A program made the position numbers and the translations under genes. 64,000 nucleotides of DNA from Nageia nagi (taxonomy: Eukaryota > Pinophyta): positions 3,596,001-3,660,000 of the forward strand of contig JBITNC010000001.1 of assembly GCA_050084985.1 (NCBI GenBank), written 5' to 3'. Shown piece by piece: positions 47,523-60,858 of the stretch; position 1 is the first letter of the stretch; each line of letters starts with the position of its first letter. The notes beneath the pieces are model-generated. The model saw only the letters and a program-made list of their open reading frames with translations. It searched no databases and was not told the DNA's origin.

Positions 47523-50335
47523 TGAGAGGGCTGAAAATTAAATCTCATAACATAAAAAATGAAGACTTAGCAACCTATTTTGTGAAGATATCAATAATTT
47601 GGTCTTTTGTAATGCAATACCTCAATTTAATTAGATTCTTCTCCACCATGTCTCTAATGAAGTGGTACTTGATATCAAAGTGTTTTGAACATGAATGGTG
47701 GAATGGATTTTATACCAACTTAATGGTAATTTTGTTGTCACAAAAAGAGTAGTATATTATTCATGCTTCTCACCTATCTTATCAAGAAATTTTTGAATCC
47801 ACAAGGCTGGTGCACTAGCTAAGGCCAATGGTATATACTTAGCCTCTATAGAAGATAAAGCTACTAAAGTTTGCTTCTTAGAACTCTAAGTAATTAAACC
47901 TATACTATGTGAGAAGCAATCACCACTAGTGGAATTTTGATCATTAAGATTACTCCCCCAATCACTATCACTGAAGCCAACCAACTTCACATTATAAATA
48001 GAGAAGTAATGAATGCCAAAATCTACTATACCACTCACATACATGATGATTCTTTTCGCTGCTTTCAAGTATAAGCAAAAAGGATTAACCATGCACCTAG
48101 AATAAAGTGATACAACATAGCATATATCTGACTGTGTGTTACATAGGAACATTAAACTCACCACAATGCTCCTATACTCTATTTTATTTACTTTTTCAAT
48201 CCCATCATCTAAACACAAAAGCTCTCCATGTGCAACTGGAGTAGATATAGGTTTGCATTCACTCATACAAAACTTGTTCAAAATTTCTCTAGCATACTTG
48301 GCTTGACAAAGAAATATCTCATCATATGTTTGATGTACCTCCATGCCCAAGAAGTAACTCATCAGACCGATATTATTCATATCTAATTCCTTTTTCATCT
48401 CAACTTTAAAAGAATCACATAATGAAAAATTACTTCCCATAAAAAATAAATCATCTACATAGAAGCAAACAAGTAGAATTTCAATACCTTGCTTCTTGTA
48501 GTACAAAGTTTGTTCACTCTTGCTTCTTTGGAAACCAAAATTGAGAAAGTAGTAATTGATTATTGTGTACCAAGCTCTTGGAGCTTGCTTCAGCCCATAT
48601 AATGCCTTTTTCATTCTATAAACCTAATCTTATTTTCCTTGAACTTCAAAACCTTAAGGTTGTGCCACATATGCTTCTTCTTCAAGATAGCCATTTAGGA
48701 ATGCACTCTTCACATCCATGTGATCACATTCCAATGCTTATGGGAAGCCAATGAAAGTACCATATGGATTGTCTATTGTTTTGCAATAGGAGCCAAAGTC
48801 TCCTCATAGTCTATTCCATACTTTTGTGTGAACCCTTTTGCAACCAACCAATCTTTGTACCTATCAATGGAACCATTACTATTCCTCTTGATCTTATAGA
48901 TCCATTTACATCTAATGCATTTCCTATTTTGGGGCAGCTCACATACCTCCCATGTGTCATTCTTGATAATGGAAGAAATCTCTTCATTCAAAGCCTTTGT
49001 TCATACTTTGTTAAAAAATGCTTATTCAAAACAAGATGGCTCAAAATCATCAAATTTAGTAACTCTAGAAGAACTAGAAACATGAGCATTGAAAGTAGAA
49101 TCCATTGAAGCATAATTTACCACATCACCTTTGGGCTCACCATTATCTTCATATTCTAACATTTGCAAATTTTCCAACCTTTGCAGAGTAGCATGAAGCA
49201 TCTAGCTCCTTGTGTTGACTCCTTGTCAACCTTATTAAAAAGTTTTGGTTCAACATTTGAGAAGAGGGATGATATTTTAACACTCTTTTACCTTTTATTG
49301 ACTAATTTATATTGCACTTTGTGATAGAGGTCAATAAGAACCATGTTGTGGACTTGAAGATGCACTTGAAGACCCCATTTGTGAAGAGGGATCAAATATG
49401 GGCTTTGATTGTATGAAACATGGCTAGGATGAACATTTTCTTGGTTATTTGAAGCATTTTCTTCAAACATACCATCATCAACAATAAACTTTTGGTATTT
49501 TTTAGACTTCCAACTTCCCCCTTCATCAAAAATGGCATCTTTAGACACCACCATTTTGTGAGAAATTGGAATAAAAAATATATAAGGTTTGGAATGTTCA
49601 CCATATCCAATTAAAATACACTTCTAACTCTTATCATCAAGCTTTTTTGTATGCTCATCATTCACATGAACATAAGAAAGACAACCAAAAACTCTAAAAT
49701 GTTTCACACTTGGCTTCTTTCCAAGCCAACTCTCATAAGGAGTAATATTGTTCAAACTCCTTGTATGACTCCTATTTAAAATATAAACAATAGTTTAGAT
49801 AGCTTCAGCTTGATACAAATTACTCAAACCTTTTGTGTACATCATACACCTTACCATCTCTACCAAAGTCCAGTTCTTTCTTTCAACCACTCCATTTTTT
49901 TGGGGTGTGTATGGTGAATTCAATTGCCTATTAATATCAAAATCTCTACAAAACTTCAAGAAATCATTAGAGCAAAACTCACCACCATGATCTATTCTTA
50001 AACACTTAATTATATGCCCACTTTGGTTCTCAACACTAGCTTTAAAAGTCTTGAAGCACTCAAATGTCTCATCTTTATGTTTAAGAAAGAATACCTAACA
50101 ATATCTAAACTAATCCTCAATAAAGGTTAGAAAATAAGAAGTTTTACACATACTTTGTGTTTGCATTAGTACACAAATATCACTATTCACCAATTATAGA
50201 AGACATTAGGTCCTCCATGCTTCATTCTTTGGAAAATGCCCCCTTGCATGCTTTTGAAGAGCACACCCTTCATCACAAATATGAATTCAATACAAGAATT
50301 CAAAATTCACTCCCCCTTGAGGGAAACTTCACTAA
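47523..50335 (-). pseudogene. Ty1/Copia pol (integrase, RT, RNase H), 5' part missing
   Basis: Minus strand. The preserved part starts in the integrase zinc domain (GCALQKHARGHFPKNEAWRT, about 50270-50210). The core follows with YFLTFIED (about 50140), RIDHGGEF (about 49990) and SPYTPQKNGVVERKNWTL (about 49920-49870, catalytic Glu present). RT starts NDTWEVCELPQNRKCIRCKW (about 48960-48900), with GIDYEETLAPIAKQ at about 48780. A frameshifted 150-bp gap precedes KKALYGLKQAPRAWY (48611) and CFYVDDLFFMGS (about 48470-48435). RNase H shows SKKQTLVALSSIEAKY (about 47880-47835) and FDIKYHFIRDMVEK (about 47680-47640). Order IN-RT-RH is diagnostic of Copia. Gag and protease are absent because the Athila-like element enters at 50336; they may continue beyond the window. 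Confidence 0.92.
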
Positions 50336-51433
50336 TGTGTGTCAATTCATCATTTAATTTATCATATCATTGGTTGGTGTCCTAAGGCTATATGTAGTTG
50401 ATAATTTATTCTAAATATTATGGATCTAATGAAAATAAAAACTTATACCACAAACAAATTGAACTCTTTCAAAGAAATCACACATACTCACACTCATATT
50501 TAAACAAATGTTGTAGTATAGAATATAAAATACTAAATCATAGCAATAAAGATTAGAGACTATGGTTGGTCAGAGTGGGCCCTCATCCTTCTAATAGAGC
50601 TCATGAACAAAACTTCAGAAACGTAAAATGAAAGATGTATGTATTAATTCTTGAAAACTAGAAAATATATAATCTTAATATAAAACTACTAAGTTTATAA
50701 TTCATAATGGTTCCTAGCTAACCTTCTTCTAAAGGAAGAAGGTCAATTTATTTTGAAAACTCAATAAATGCTTTAATGTTAATCGATTACATTCCTGTGA
50801 CTCATAGGTTTATTTGAAATAGAATCCTAATTTAACCTATGACTTGCTTAGATATTTATAGAGAAAAGATCAGGTAAATATCCAACTTGCTAATAGATCT
50901 TTAGATTTATTCAAACTCAGATCTTTCTTTATGCATCCTTTATTGTCCCCTTCTTTAGGTTTAATGATTATCCTTGCAGATTATCATCCCAAAAGCTATT
51001 AAAGTCTTCTACTAGAGTTGTGGAGTATTTATAGAAATCGACACCTGGGAAATAGAATACTTTATGCCAATGTGTTTTATTTTTGAAGCTTCATATTAAA
51101 AATATTCTAAAGCTATTCCTTTAAAATATATTCTAAACTTGATCCTCTTAGTTAATTCTAGAGCTTGGATATTTTGAAGTTTTCTTTAAAGTTTGTCCAT
51201 CCAAAACTAATTCTGAAGTTGTTTCTTACTTAAACCCATATATTCTGATGCAAATAAATTCAAATTCAAATAATAATCTAACAATAATAATAGAGATAAA
51301 AATAAATATGTATTTACTTCTAAATATAAGATTCATATAAGCTAAAACGTAATAATAATGTGTCATAGTGTTCCAAGCAACAAAATACATACATAGAGTT
51401 ATAACAAAAATGATCTCATTTCTTGCCTCATCA
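50336..51433 (-). repeat. 3' LTR of the Athila-like element
   Basis: It starts TGTGTGTCAATTCATCATTT on the + strand and matches 63539 onwards (TGCATGCCAATTCATCATTT). Long shared blocks include GGTGTCCTAAGGCTATAT-type, CTCTTTCAAAGAAATCACAC and GGTTCCTAGCTAACCTTCTT. The right end is set at TCA before the PPT and is uncertain by a few bases. Confidence 0.88.
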
Positions 51434-51450
51434 TTTCTCCCTAACTTAGA
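51434..51450 (-). other. Probable polypurine tract of the Athila-like element
   Basis: Minus-strand AAGTTAGGGAGAAA lies directly upstream (in element sense) of the LTR. It is shorter and less pure than usual. Confidence 0.5.
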
Positions 51451-52139
51451 ATATTGCTCCTCCTAGAGAAATCAAAAATTTATTTATTCTTGGACCACTT
51501 ACTCATCTTCAACTTCCTCCCCATTTTCATTGTATTGTACTATATTATTTGGGTCATTGGGAAATTTTATCAACTGATTAAAACTATGGGGCTATACCAT
51601 CTCATTTATGTGTTCACTTATTCTTGTAGGAAGTTTAACATTATGAGAAAATCAATCAAGTTTATCTTGTGGATACCATATCCCTCTAGTAGTTTTGATA
51701 TCTAACATCCATGCTATGAAAGCCTAAATCATCTTGAATATGAAAATATCCTATTGTTAGTGTTGGATGCAAAATTACAAGAGGTATATACCATTAGCCA
51801 TACTAATTCAAGTGATTATCCATGATGTATCTAATCAATTCTTCAACTCTTCTTTTGCTATAGTTTAGGTTCCTTGGATTGATTATTTCCATCTCTTTAT
51901 ACTCTTGTATCTACTTATTCTACCTAATGTTACATGCTTTTAAAGCCCTTTCAAATATCCGTCAATACCATTCTACCAATCCTATAAACAAATTTGAAGC
52001 ATAGCTTTATATCTCTTTGCATTGTTGTTCTTAGTAAGAACTATTCTAAATCTAGCTTCTGCTATCCCATAATACATGGGTTTCTAATGAACAAACAAAG
52101 TATCTTGCAAAGTTTTATGTCTATACTCATCTATGTCCT
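51451..52139. other. No gene recognised
   Basis: Element 3' untranslated region; an 83-residue + strand frame (51454-51705) is not supported. Confidence 0.45.
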
Positions 52140-54185
52140 TGGCCCATTTTATCTAATTTAGGAGAATTGATACAAAGGCCTTTAACTGGATGTTCCCAAC
52201 ATACAAACAAGGGAAAAACCTTGTGTTTCCATTCTAAATAAAATCATGCATGTAAAATTCACACAAAAAAAAAACATTTCTCCTCCCCTTGCTTCAGAAT
52301 AAACAAAACGAAATAACTTATCATTATCAATATTGTAAAGAAGACCTTGCTTAATCCCACTAACTTGCCATTTGAGGAATTGTTCCTTTAAATACATACT
52401 ATATAAAATTGAAGATTGTTTTAGTTGTATCACCTCTTCAAATGTGACACAAAGTTCTATTATAGCCTTCTTAATTAAATACATGGTCTTAACTTCTTTC
52501 TTAAGTATGTTTAGTTCTTCAAAATGCTTTTCATGTATGTTGTCCAGTTGTGTTATTAGCTCTGTATTATGAAGTTTTAAGTTTTCAACTTCCCTTTTTT
52601 TTCCTCCAAGTTCCTTTGATACTTGTTTAATAATAGCATCACCCTCACCTACAACTCGATGGGGCAATTTCACATCTTGAAGTTGAAACTTTAATTCCTC
52701 AATTGCCTTGTATTTTTCCTCAAGTTCTAAGTTGCTTAAGGTGAACTCTATGCTTTATCTAACTATTTTATGATTCTCTATCTCTAATTTATTTTTCTTA
52801 GCATTTATTTTTGTATTTTCTGATTCCAAAAGATGAATCCTATACATGAGTTCATGAACTAGTATCATAGGTTCTTTTGGCAATTGCCCAACTACATCTA
52901 TGATCAATTGGATAGAGTCTGTTATTTCCTTAGTTTGAGTTTGTTGGGTATCGATTCCTTCTTCTTGCATAAAAAATTATCCTAATTCTACATTATGATT
53001 ATTGGGTTCATCATCCTCTTCTTCTAGGTATATCATTTTTTCAAGGGTTTTAAAGGATGTGAAATAGCTAGAGTCCTTCTCGTCTAAAGTTTCTATTCTA
53101 CGCTATCTCTTAATTAGAGGTGTTTATGTTTGAGCCACTTACTTCTCCCTTAATTATGTAGATCTCATCTTAAATATCATGAAAAACTATGACTTGTCTT
53201 CATTACTCAAATTTATAACCTTTTTAATCTCGCATTCCTTATCTCTTTCAAATTTCCTATTTTCACCTCTATAAATAGGGGTTGAGTGGGATACTGAAGG
53301 GTCTTCAAAAATAACCTCCTTATGTTGTGGTTGTTTTGAAGACTCAGGTAATTCTATGTTTTCCTCTTCTAAAGAATTGGAATGGTCCTTAGGTAATTCA
53401 TCTTTGTTAGTACTAGTGGATCCTACTACAAATTTAGGTATGTATGTGCATGTTGGACGAACCTCTATATTTGATCTAGATTTGATTTCAATAGGGCTCC
53501 TTAAAGGTTTCTCCTACATGGATGAGGTTTAAGGTACAAAATATGGATCATACCCTAATATACCTACCCTTAATTCTTATCCATTATTCTGATCTAAAAA
53601 ATATTCTCTACAAAGCATTGTAATTAAACCATGGTGCTTCAGAATCATAAGTTTATTCCTTGCATTTTCCCTAACCCATTAAGAAATATTTTGTAGACTT
53701 TTATACAAAAAATTTGAAATATTATAGTTGATTTCTGATCCATACCTTAAATTAATGAGCAATTTCAAGATATGGCCCATGATTTTTCCATGTTTTCCCT
53801 CATAGGTTATGAATTTGATATTCCATAATGCCACCTTTGCCCACTAGTTTGTAAGAATTTTCCTCTTAATTCATTATACATGCATGGCAATGATGTATTT
53901 CTTGATCCTCTATTCTCCCCTCTAATGGAACCTATTGAGTAGAGCATCATATTACTCTCTCAAAATTAAATCATCACCTATTGCAGGAAGTATGGACATA
54001 GTGATAATAGTCTCAATAGTAATGGGTATTATGTGATCCCTCAACTATACATATTTTTCTTCATTTTTTGCAAACTTTGGAACCAATTGCTTGTCAAAAC
54101 CTTGAAACTTTTCAAAGAATTCTAAAATATGGAATTTTTGGAAAACTCTCACTACCCTTTTATCCATTCTCAATTCTATTATGTT
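52140..54185 (-). pseudogene. Accessory frame downstream of integrase in the Athila-like element
   Basis: Minus strand. It begins at about 54170 with MDKRVVRVFQKFHILEFFEK and LVPKFAKNEEKYV, then IIPITIETIITMSILPAIGD (near 54010), a pattern like the conserved N-domain of accessory frames in plant Ty3/Gypsy elements. After frame changes near 53860 comes an acidic middle (about 53050-53000). The C-terminal coiled coil is DTQQTQTKEITDSIQ, LLESENTKINAKKNKLEIEN (52830-52775) and GGKKREVENLKLHNTELITQ (52600-52540), fading out near 52200. Stops such as TAG at Gln-like positions are frequent. Athila elements often have an extra frame here, sometimes called env-like; no membrane segments were seen. Confidence 0.6.
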
Positions 54186-55147
54186 CATAGGTTCCTATTT
54201 CTTCTTTATCCTTATGTTTCTTCTATGAAAGCTACAAGCTCTTTACTGAATTCTTCTAAAGTGATTTTCAAATAAAGGTTGATAATTTTTTCTAGCTGGT
54301 ATAAACTATTACACTCATTGATTACATACTATCACCATCTTTTTGCCAACTTGCATGATCTCATGTCATATTAGGGCTAACACATAGCATATTTATTCCC
54401 TATTTAGATTTGGATACCTATCTCTTTCATGTGATCACCCTAACTCATAATTAAATGATTTTGACTTGGAACACGTGTGAGATTACTAATATCTGATTTA
54501 GGCTTAAATCAACTATTAATTTAAAAATAAATACATACCTTCACCATTAAATACGTATTTTGTAGGTGTTGTCAATTAGATTTGAAATGATTTACTATTT
54601 ATATGACATGTGGTTAGTGATCATTCCCAAGGTGCCCACTTCTTTTCCTAGGATAGATGATGTGTCCTTGTTTTAGCATTCTCAATAGGTTTCCCTAAAG
54701 TGTTCAAGTATTCTGAAGCCTTTAAGTATTCTGAAGCTAGTTTAAACCTTTAAGGATTCTATAGTTACAATTCTAAAGTTGTAATTATAGACCATTTCTC
54801 TATAGAATAATTGTTCTTAAAAGGGGACATTTATTCTGAAGTAATTATAAAATATTAAAGCCAAAAATATATATTGAAATTAGTCAAAATATTCAACTAG
54901 TCTTCAAAACATGAATTTTTTTCTTTTTTATAAATAGATAATGAATATAAGACATAAAGGTTTTCACCCAAATAAACACCAATTTCTTGGTTTTCATCTA
55001 TCTAATTACCTTTATGACTATTTATTCAAAATCCATACTAATTTTGTTTCTAGAATTAGTCTTATTCTTTTGCATTGTTATGGATCAAGGCTATTTGAAT
55101 GAGGAAGATAAATATTTCTCAATAAAACTTAACTCTTCTTTCTTTAG
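54186..55147. other. No gene recognised
   Basis: Spacer between integrase and the accessory frame; AT-rich, with stops in all frames. Short + strand frames here are not supported. Confidence 0.45.
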
Positions 55148-56430
55148 CTATTCCATAAACTCCTCTTTATTCATGGGTAGAGTGTAAGGCCATAGCCATT
55201 GCCCATTTACCAACATGATCCTACTAGAGTCATCAATTGGTTGAAGTTGAATTGTTCCATTATCAAAGACTTGCAAAATTTGATATGGCCCCAGCCATCT
55301 AGTTTGCAATTTTCTTAAGAAGGTTTGATACATGGAATCAAAAAATATGACCCACTTCTTAGATTGAATTCCTCATGTTTCATTTTTTTATCATGCCATA
55401 GTTTCCTTTGTTATTAAAGAATTTTGATATTTTGCAATTCTTCAATTATGTGTTCATCTAATTCATTCAGTTGTAACATCCTATTGTGTTGGGTTTCAAT
55501 TAGATCTAACCCTCAGATTTTGGATCTTAAATTCTATTGGTAATAGAGGCTTTTTTCAATACACTAGCTCATAAGGTGTAAACCTTGTAGTTGATTTCCA
55601 TGTGACATTATATGCCTAGACTACTTCATAAAGTCTGTTCTCCCAATCTTTCTTGTGACATGCTACATTTTTTATAAGAATATTTTCTAATTCTCTATTA
55701 GTCACTTCAACTTGACCACTTATCTAGGTATGGTATGGAGAAGAGTTTCTATGTTTAATTTGATAATGATTGACAAATCACATTATACATAAACTATGGT
55801 CCTTGATGTGATATTAAGAATCTGGGAGCTTCAACCTTCATCATAATATTATTATATAGAAAATCAACTACCTTTTCTTCTTTAGCTTATGCAAGAGCAT
55901 AGACCTCTACCCATTTTATGGTATAATATATACAAACAAGAATGTGCTTTTAACCTTGAGATGGAGGGTTGATACATAAAAAAAAATCAATTCCTATTAT
56001 TCAAAAGGTTCAATAACAACTTACAAATATAATGGCATTTATTAGTGAATGTGAATTTTTCCATTCTTTGAAATTGATTACATTGATGTAAATATAATGA
56101 CATCTAGTTCCCAAGACCTTGTGGATTATTCTCTTCTCTTAATAATGACCTCTTGATGGTTCATAATGATAAGCTCTCAAAACATCAAAGAATTCATCCT
56201 TTCTGATGCATCTTCTAAGAACATAATTTGCTCCACATTTAAAGAGCATCCCATCTATCCATTTGAATGTTGAGCTTTCTTTTATTGAATTTTCTTTTAT
56301 TTTAAGGAAAAATGAATTGAAATTTTTCATGTTTCCAAGTAATTAGCCATATTTGCAAACCAAGTTGTATGTGCAAAGATTGCAAATAATCTTTCATCAG
56401 AAAAAGAATCCTCCACTTGTTCATCATCTC
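55148..56430 (-). pseudogene. Integrase of the Athila-like pol
   Basis: Minus strand. The N-terminal part has FKWIDGMLFKCGANYVLRRC (about 56270-56213) and FFDVLRAYHYEPSRGHY (about 56190-56140), as in the HHCC domain. The core shows RNSSPYHTQISGQVEVTNRE-like order around 55760-55700 (Gln restored at one TAG) with the catalytic Glu in GQVEVTN, then TRFTPYELVY. The C-terminal domain is KLQTRWLGPYQILQVFDNGT (55315-55250). Several stops interrupt it; the first catalytic Asp region (about 55950) is poorly preserved. Confidence 0.85.
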
Positions 56431-57120
56431 CATTTTTTATTAGTTTGGACAAGAAGTTAGCTACAACATTAGCTTTACCTAGTTTTTCAACAATGGTCAT
56501 ATTAAATTATTGTAATAAAAGTAATCACCTTATAATTCTTCCACTTACTACTAGTTTTTTCATAAGATACCTAATGGCAACATGATTTGTGTAAATAAAA
56601 ACCTAGTAACTAGTAATATAATGTTTGATTTTGTTGATGGCATGTATTACTGCTAAAAATTTCTTTTTTGTAGTGGTGTAATTTCTTTCAACTCCCACTA
56701 AATTCTTTTTGATATAATATATGGCATAATGTGTTTTATTTTGATCTTCTTAGCCTAGTACTTCTCCAATAGCATAATTTGATGCATCAATATGAATGTA
56801 AAAAGGTAACTTCCAATTTGGAACTCTTAATACAGAGCTAGTCATGAGTTTCTCCTTGATTATTTGAAATACCTTTTCATAATATGTTGTCCACTCAAAT
56901 TCATTATCTTTTAGAGTAATGAGAATAATGGAGTTGCAATCTTGCTAAAATTAGAAATGAATCTCCTATAGTAACCATCATATTTAAGAAAACTTCTCAC
57001 ATTAGTCTAATTTTTTGGAGTTGGAAATTGTTTGATAATCTCCACCTTATTTGGATTTACTTTAATTCCTTAAATAGAAATATGATGTCCTAAGATAATT
57101 ACTTATTTCATGAGCATAAA
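56431..57120 (-). pseudogene. RNase H of the Athila-like pol
   Basis: Minus strand. It follows the RT connection (GIKVNPNKVEIIKQFPTPKN, about 57075-57015, and GYYRRFISNFSKIATPL, about 56980-56930). RNase H-like order is visible: YAIYYI-type before KNLVGVERNYTTT (about 56700-56660), AVIHAINKIKHYI (about 56645-56605) and IVEKLGKANVVANFLSKL (about 56510-56455). Frame changes occur. Confidence 0.75.
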
Positions 57121-57800
57121 ATAGTTTTCATAACTTAATAATAGATTATATGTTTCATAGCTGACTAACACTCTTTAAAGATTATGTAATGCTTCTTCAA
57201 AAGTATTCCCATGCACTATGAAATTATCCATATATATTTCTACATAATCATTAGTTAGATAAGTAAATATAGCTAATACAACTCTTTGAAAAGTAGCAAG
57301 AGCATTACATAATCCAAATGGTAAAAATTGATAAGCAAAATTTCTAAAAGCACAAGTAAATGTTGTATTATCTTGATCTTGTTTTGCAAATTGAATGTAG
57401 TTATAGCCATTGAAACCATCAAGAAATGAGATATATTTTTTACTAGCAAGATTGTCTAAGACTTGGTCAATGAATGGTAAAGGAAAATAATCCCTATGTG
57501 TAGCCTTATTCAAACATCTATATTCCACACAATTCTCCATTTTCCATTTTTCTTGGGGATAAATACCAAAGGTTAAACCCACCTACTATTTGAGATAGGA
57601 TATATGAATCATACTTTCAATAGTTTTTCAATTTCTTATTGTACAATATCTCCTACTACTAGATTTACCTATCTAGGTGGCTATTTAATAGGTCTAGATT
57701 CATTAGTGTATATATGATGAGTACAAATATCTAGATGAATTCCATTCATATAAGAATAATCCCATGCAAATACTGAAGTGTGAGATTTCAAAACATTGAA
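57121..57800 (-). pseudogene. Reverse transcriptase of the Athila-like pol
   Basis: Minus strand. Upstream motif FAWDYSYMNGIHLDICTHHI (about 57770-57715) and FIYPISNS lead into an open stretch (57582-57175). This has KWKMENCVEYRCLNKATHRD, YFPLPFIDQVLDNLASKKYI, LDGFNGYN, PFGLCNALATFQRVVLAIF and the active site VEIYMDNFIVHGN (about 57240-57200). Athila-type RTs have (F/Y)xDDF here; the second Asp is Asn, so the enzyme would be dead even without the stops. Confidence 0.92.
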
Positions 57801-58249
57801 TGCTTGCTCTTCTTCTTTGAATATGAATCAACTATTAATATTCAAAGTATTTTATAGGAGTTATTCAATTATTTTCACTCCTATGTGACTTAACTTGCTT
57901 TGATATGGAAGTTGCACTAAAGAATTTAAAAAATAAGGATGAGCAAATAGAGGATGAAATACCTTTGTCATTTCCCTAAATGCCTCCCCTCTTGGAATTA
58001 TATATGTAAGAGGATATTTAAACAAGTATAAGAATTTTGGTTGTTCTTATTTTGGTATGTTGAAGATGTCATCCTAAATATTTGATCTTGATGACTCACC
58101 AACCTTTGTGATCGTTTATGAAGCTGTATTTTGTTTAGAAAGTTTAGGTATTTCCTCCAACTCTTCCACACATTCTTTAACAATGATTGTAAAGAGTGCT
58201 ACAAAGATTCATTAAATTTTGGTTCATCAATCCATATTTGAAATTGGCA

Positions 58250-58930
58250 TTCAAATGTAGGTTGAGCAGGAGGATATAAAGAACATGTTCTGTAATTATG
58301 GCCATATGAAATGTTCATATCTCCTAATCTATAGTTGATAAATAAAGTTATTATAGCTAACCAAGGTCTTCCCAAGATTATTGGATATCTAATATGTGCC
58401 TTTTATTTTAAGACTAAAAAGTCTATTAGATAATTCCATGAATCCATAGTGACTTGTTCATCCTCAATAATGCTTTTCAGGTTTGGCTATTGACTAGTCT
58501 TTCATTTTTGAGATAGTTGTTGTTGGATATATATAAGATAATTTCAATTTTTTTACTATCTCTACCATCATTACATTTATGGCTACTTGTAAGTCAATTA
58601 AAACATTTTGTATCATGGTTTGTTCAATGAAAACTATGATTACTAGACTTCTTGGATCACCATACTTAGGGTTAATTAGTTTTCATGCAAGCAAGTATGC
58701 TAATTTGCCATCTAATTGAATAGTTTTAGGATATATTCTCTTTCTCCTTCCTCCTTTTCTGATACAAAGTTCTTTAACCATATTGTTTAATTCAGTAAAT
58801 TCCTTGATTGCTTATAGTACTGGGATTGAAATATTTAATCTTCTCAATTCCTTGAGCAAATATGATTCTTCTTTTAAAACTTATCTTGTAATCTCTTAGG
58901 ATATGGAGGTTCCTAACTTTGTTTCTTTGC
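58250..58930 (-). pseudogene. Aspartic protease region of the Athila-like pol
   Basis: Minus strand. KTIQLDGKLAYLLA (near 58725) precedes IQNVLIDLQVAINVMMVEIV (near 58610-58550), the position of the D(L/S)G(A/S)xxNVM active site. The Gly after the Asp is not seen in this reading. The C-terminal strand YPIILGRPWLAI (about 58400-58360) and GDMNISYGHNYR follow. Frame breaks are present. Confidence 0.7.
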
Positions 58931-60104
58931 TTGATTCTTTTCATTCTTATGACCACTCTCTTCCTTATTTTTCTAATCAAATGGTAATGATTCTTCATAA
59001 TCATCATTTGGAACTTCAATAATGATAGATGGAGATGGTTATTTCAGCTTCTTACCAAATTTTAATTAAATTTCATGACACTAAATAGAACTAATTAATG
59101 TTGTATCTTCCTAATCCATTTGATAAGTAAGTGTAATAGTTTGGCTATTATAAGTTGGATTCTAAATAGACTAAGTATGAAGAGTTTGTTTTCTAGATAC
59201 TTGTTGTTGATTTTGGTACTATGGTTGCTGAATTAGTCCTAGTAATAAAGCTTATTATTGGGTATTCTAATTAAATCTTATCTATTAATTAGAATATTGA
59301 TTATTCTAGTTGGATTATTGCATGTTATTCCACTATGGTCCTCCCATTATTGATTTTATTCATACTATAATTAGTATGAATTAGGTGGCATCCACAATGG
59401 AGAGTATTGAACCATAGGTTGTGAAAATGGAATGCTCCACCATGGTCACATAACAAGTCTTTTCTAAAATCCAACATTCATCCTTGGACCAATAGCATTT
59501 GCATATGTTATCATGTTTGCTACAAACATCTAAACTATAGTCAAACAATCACATTCATTAGTTGCATGCCTCTAATTTCATAAACCACATATGTTAGTAT
59601 TATTAAGAGGACACTCATGTAGTGCATGTTTCTTTCTACATCTTGGATAATATACTACTAGAGTTTCCTAAGATTCCCTTACCCTTTTTAACTAATTTTC
59701 TTCCCCCTTTAACAAACTTAGCTCAACAAGAATATTTATCTTGAAATTTTCTAATCCATCAATTAATTCACTGATAGCATTATTAGAATCTTTTTGAGGT
59801 TTGATTTTTCTAGTAGAAGTTCTTGTTCTAGAATAGCTTCTACATAATTCCACTATGTCATTTAAAGATAAGGTTTATATTGCCTTTTCCCATTACATTT
59901 AAGAAATCTAATTAAGAGTTTGTTAATCCCCTCAAAAAGATAGTCTTTTCAAATTCTTGGTCAACAAGAGTACTAACCCTTTTATGGAAAAACAAAAATC
60001 TATCCAACTAGTCTTTCAAACTTTCTTCTTCACCTTATTTGATTATGAACAATTCATCTTTCTAATCCTTCACTCTACAATACTCTTGATACTTATCTAG
60101 AAAT
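58931..60104 (-). pseudogene. gag: C-terminal part of gag, Athila-like element
   Basis: Minus strand, joined across the hAT-like insertion to 62253-63087. QEFEK-type sequence, then INKLLIRFLKCNGKRQYKPY (about 59930-59870), belongs to the capsid C-terminal half. A degenerate zinc knuckle (CGLWN-x3-HATNEC, about 59600-59565) follows, then Gln/Asn-rich sequence to about 58930. Many TAG/TAA/TGA codons fit former Gln/Arg. Confidence 0.7.
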
Positions 60105-60112
60105 ACCTTTTC
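60105..60112. other. Target-site duplication of the hAT-like element, left (ACCTTTTC)
   Basis: The same 8 bp lies at 62245-62252; an 8-bp duplication is the hAT hallmark. Confidence 0.85.
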
Positions 60113-60465
60113 CAGTGTTATGCATAATGGAAAATATTCGCCAATTGATGAATATAGGGTTTTTTTACATTTAAATATTTTGAATATTTTAACCTTGAAT
60201 ATTGCACCATTTAGCCTGAATTTTTCAAGAATAAAAAGATTATGGGTCAGCTTGCCAGTCTTTTATATTTTTTTATAAATATAAGTGCAAATAGCCACCT
60301 ATACTCTTATATTTTCATAAGATATCACCTTGAAAATAATTTGTTTTTACTATTTATTGATGAAATCATCAATAATACCCTATATATAATTTTATAATCA
60401 TTTTAGAGCAATCAAATTACTTCAATTTGATGATCATTTTATATTTCTAAGGAATTGCAAATGCT

Positions 60466-60858
60466 CGTCACCTACATATTGCAGATGCTTATCATCGAAA
60501 GATAGTAAAATATCATCACCTAAGATTGAAGATGCTCATCACCTAAAGATTATAGTTGATCATTACCTAAATATTACAAAGATCATCACCTAAAGATTAT
60601 AGATAATTATCACCTAAAGATTGTAGATGATCGTCACCTAAAGATTACACACACTTGTCACCTAAAGATTGTAGACACTCATCACCTAAGGTATGTACAT
60701 GATCATAACCTAAGTGTTACAGATGCTTGTCACCTAAGGTATGTAGATGATCATCACTTAAGTGTTACAGATGCTTGTCATCTAAGGATTGTAGAAGCTC
60801 ATCATCTTAAGATTGCAGATACTCGTTCCCTTGAGATTACAGATGCTCATCACTTTCT
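60466..60858 (+). repeat. 24-bp minisatellite, about 16 units
   Basis: The consensus is close to ATCACCTAAAGATTRTAGAT plus GATC; successive units such as ATCACCTAAAGATTATAGTT + GATC and GTCACCTAAAGATTGTAGAC + ACTC keep a 24-bp period. No spacers, so not CRISPR-like. Confidence 0.92.

Noticed and set aside
48764-49108. 114-residue + strand frame
   Set aside because: It lies opposite the Copia RT N-terminus.
52372-52572. 66-residue + strand frame
   Set aside because: It lies opposite the minus-strand coiled coil of the accessory frame.
60466-60858. 24-bp repeats as a CRISPR array
   Set aside because: No spacers; a minisatellite inside a hAT-like element.
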